Source of the DNA: Actinospineispora eucalypti | Lineage (GTDB): Bacteria > Actinomycetota > Actinomycetes > Mycobacteriales > Pseudonocardiaceae | Length of the DNA stretch: 64,000 nucleotides | Direction: 5' to 3' | NCBI GenBank assembly: GCA_014208095.1 | Contig: JACHMT010000005.1 | Coordinates: 1,488,001 to 1,552,000 of the forward strand | Shown here: one piece after another, positions 62,583-64,000 of the stretch | Layout of the letters: each line of letters begins with the position of its first letter | How positions within the stretch are numbered: the stretch's first letter is position 1 | Made by a program: the position numbers and the translations under genes | The notes under the pieces: generated by a model | The model's database searches: none | What the model saw: only the letters and a program-made list of their open reading frames with translations | Told to the model about the DNA's origin: nothing

Positions 62583-64000
62583 CTACTTTTTGTGTAGGGC
62601 GCGGAGATATTCGACCGTTGTCGGCAACTCGCTCAACATTTTGTCCTCTTTCCTCCTGATGTTCTCGAACAGGCGCGTGGCGCCGTGTTGGGCGCTGGGC
62701 CGGTTGGCCAACGAAGGCACTGGTGTGTCCGGCAGCAGCCCGAGCCCGGCGAAGACACAGTAGTAGCTGCCGTTGGTCCAAAAGTTTCGGAACTCGGCGT
62801 CGAAGTTGGTGTAGTAGGTAGACTCGTCCACGACGGGTGCGTTGATGGGTAGCCCCGCCTTGTACATCGCAATCTTCTCCTGGATCTCCGGCGTCAGATC
62901 CAGCTCTTTGGTTGCCTGCCAAAACGGGGTGTCCACGCGCGGCGAAAGATAGTAATGTGCCTGGAGGAAGTCCCTGCAGTCGTCGAACATGAACTTGATC
63001 TCGGCATTGCATCGATCGATCAGCAGCGGGTTGAAAGACTTGTCAGGGAAATGCTTGGCCAGCTGGTAGATAGCGCCCGTGATGAAATAGATACCCACCG
63101 ACTCCAGCGGTTCGAGAAAGCATGACGCGAGCCCGATGCCGATACAGTTCTTGACCCACGCCCTACGGTTGCGCCCCGTGCGGAAGCGGATGTGGCTGAG
63201 TGGAAGTTCCTCGGGATCGATGTCCCACAGTCGGCAGAACTCACTCGTTGCCTCGTCTTGGTCGATGAACGCACTCGAGTAGACGTATCCGGTGCCGAAC
63301 CGGCCCAGCATCGGGATCTTCCAGGTCCAGCCGGAGTTCATGGCGATCGCCGAGGTGTACGGTTCTATCCCGTCGTCGTCATTGTGTGGGACCGCCGTAG
63401 CGACCGCGCTGTCACACAGTAGTTGGCCACTCATGTCGATGAACGGTTCGCCCATCGCCTTGTTGATGAGGAGGCCACGGAATCCGGAGCAGTCGACGAA
63501 CAGGTCGCCGGCGAGCTCCTGGCCGCTCTTGGTGATCAGCGCCTGGATGAAGCCTTGGCTGTCCTGGCGCACCTCCCACAGCTCGTCCTGCACGTGCCGC
63601 ACCCCGAGTGTGTCGGTGGAGAACCGGCGCAGGAAGTCGGCGACGAGGTGGGCGTCGAAGTGCCACGCGTAGTAGGTCGCCGGCTGGCCGTCCGGCCAGC
63701 ACGGCGCCTTCTTGGCGTCCATCGCGGCCGGTTCCCAGAAGCAGTACTGGTCGAACCGTTCCTTGGTCTCGCCCAGCAGCCGGCGGTAAGCCCAATAATG
63801 CGAGAGGGGCAGCCCGTCGTGCTCGGGAAGCAGACCGAAGGTGTGGTAGAAATGATCGAAACCTCCGTTCATTGTTCTCGAGTCGGGCCGGCTATCGCCA
63901 CCGGTGCACCAATTGATGTACTTGATGGCCATCTTGAAGCTGGCGTTGCACTCGGGCATCCAGTCCTTCTCTTCGAGCCCGAGAAAGTCGAAGAACACCC
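62583..64000 (-). CDS. flavin-dependent halogenase (tryptophan-halogenase family), partial
   Basis: The reading frame comes in from beyond the right edge; about 471 C-terminal residues are present and the N-terminal FAD-binding GxGxxG is outside. The WxWxIP halogenase motif is present as GWTWKIP, along with YAWHFDAHLVADFL, DLFVDCSGFRGLLI and GIGLASCFLEPLES. Family members are about 500-550 residues. It adds chlorine or bromine to an aromatic substrate using FADH2, halide and oxygen. Free indole, pyrrole or carrier-bound substrate cannot be distinguished here. With the flavin reductase it marks a halogenated metabolite cluster lying mostly to the right. Confidence 0.92.
   Translation of the reverse strand, partial: VFFDFLGLEEKDWMPECNASFKMAIKYINWCTGGDSRPDSRTMNGGFDHFYHTFGLLPEHDGLPLSHYWAYRRLLGETKERFDQYCFWEPAAMDAKKAPCWPDGQPATYYAWHFDAHLVADFLRRFSTDTLGVRHVQDELWEVRQDSQGFIQALITKSGQELAGDLFVDCSGFRGLLINKAMGEPFIDMSGQLLCDSAVATAVPHNDDDGIEPYTSAIAMNSGWTWKIPMLGRFGTGYVYSSAFIDQDEATSEFCRLWDIDPEELPLSHIRFRTGRNRRAWVKNCIGIGLASCFLEPLESVGIYFITGAIYQLAKHFPDKSFNPLLIDRCNAEIKFMFDDCRDFLQAHYYLSPRVDTPFWQATKELDLTPEIQEKIAMYKAGLPINAPVVDESTYYTNFDAEFRNFWTNGSYYCVFAGLGLLPDTPVPSLANRPSAQHGATRLFENIRRKEDKMLSELPTTVEYLRALHKK

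Noticed and set aside
1..64000. tRNA or rRNA genes
   Set aside because: No cloverleaf-like segment with a GTTCRAAYC-type T-loop or rRNA-like stretch was noticed by eye. A tRNAscan run would settle this.

Overview
The window looks like chromosomal DNA from a high-GC actinomycete. GC at third codon positions is very high, GTG starts and ATGA/GTGA overlaps are common, and APS-type sulfate assimilation, a class I terpene cyclase/P450 pair, a flavin-dependent halogenase and IS481, IS701 and IS110 elements all fit a Pseudonocardiales-like host. The genus is an inference; no rRNA or marker gene is present.

Layout. (1) 1-3249, minus strand: a two-gene operon of a TPR protein and an HNH nuclease fused to an SF2 helicase. 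The helicase runs off the left edge and is a candidate nucleic-acid-targeting or defence module. (2) 3.5-5.1 kb: a scar zone with a frameshifted tyrosine recombinase, a breakpoint near 4.14 kb where two 5'-truncated genes meet, a truncated SDR and SnoaL-like pair and an IS-like inverted repeat. It is followed by an Mrr-type nuclease. (3) 6.1-9.1 kb: cysH-cysD-cysN, joined by two tiny overlapping ORFs. (4) 9.1-12.1 kb: a lipoprotein remnant, then a class I terpene cyclase whose stop overlaps the start of a cytochrome P450. (5) 12.7-13.4 kb: an OmpR-type regulator that has lost its phosphoacceptor segment. (6) 14.06-16.8 kb, minus strand: an IS481 remnant, an intact SnoaL-like gene, an SDR pseudogene carrying an IS110 relic, and a TetR regulator with a dyad operator. 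This SDR-SnoaL cassette is an inverted paralogue of the one at 4-5 kb.

(7) 16.8-55.3 kb is dominated by one uninterrupted ORF of 12,469 codons (17903-55312), about 58% of the window. The intergenic region before it carries eight TGGCCA palindromes spaced close to multiples of the DNA helical turn, and a duplicated CCACG-N9-CGTGG dyad. The predicted protein has an N-terminal membrane or signal segment, a Gly/Asn/Gln-rich region of amphipathic modules, about 35 short Cys pairs, helical and HTH regions, a clear SecA-type motor, a polytopic membrane block, two large duplicated domains with HAD-like motifs, a trypsin-like protease, an FHA domain, a run of winged-helix-like units, a retropepsin-like domain, and a C-terminal third built from degenerate copies of its own domains. 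I do not recognise this architecture. It is the best candidate for an undescribed system: possibly a self-contained surface-display or export machine with its own motor, proteases and phosphopeptide reader.

(8) 55.5-59.3 kb: an intact-looking IS701 element with a possible -1 frameshift site, a degraded stretch, and an intact IS481 element inside a decayed tyrosine recombinase. (9) 59.4-61.5 kb: a PhoU-like protein with a Cys-containing tail, a small ORF and an AhpD/CMD-fold protein. (10) 62-64 kb, minus strand: a flavin-dependent halogenase (cut by the right edge) followed by its flavin reductase, which points to a halogenated natural-product cluster continuing to the right.

I saw no rRNA, tRNA or CRISPR array. 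Domain calls come from motif reading by eye, without searches.
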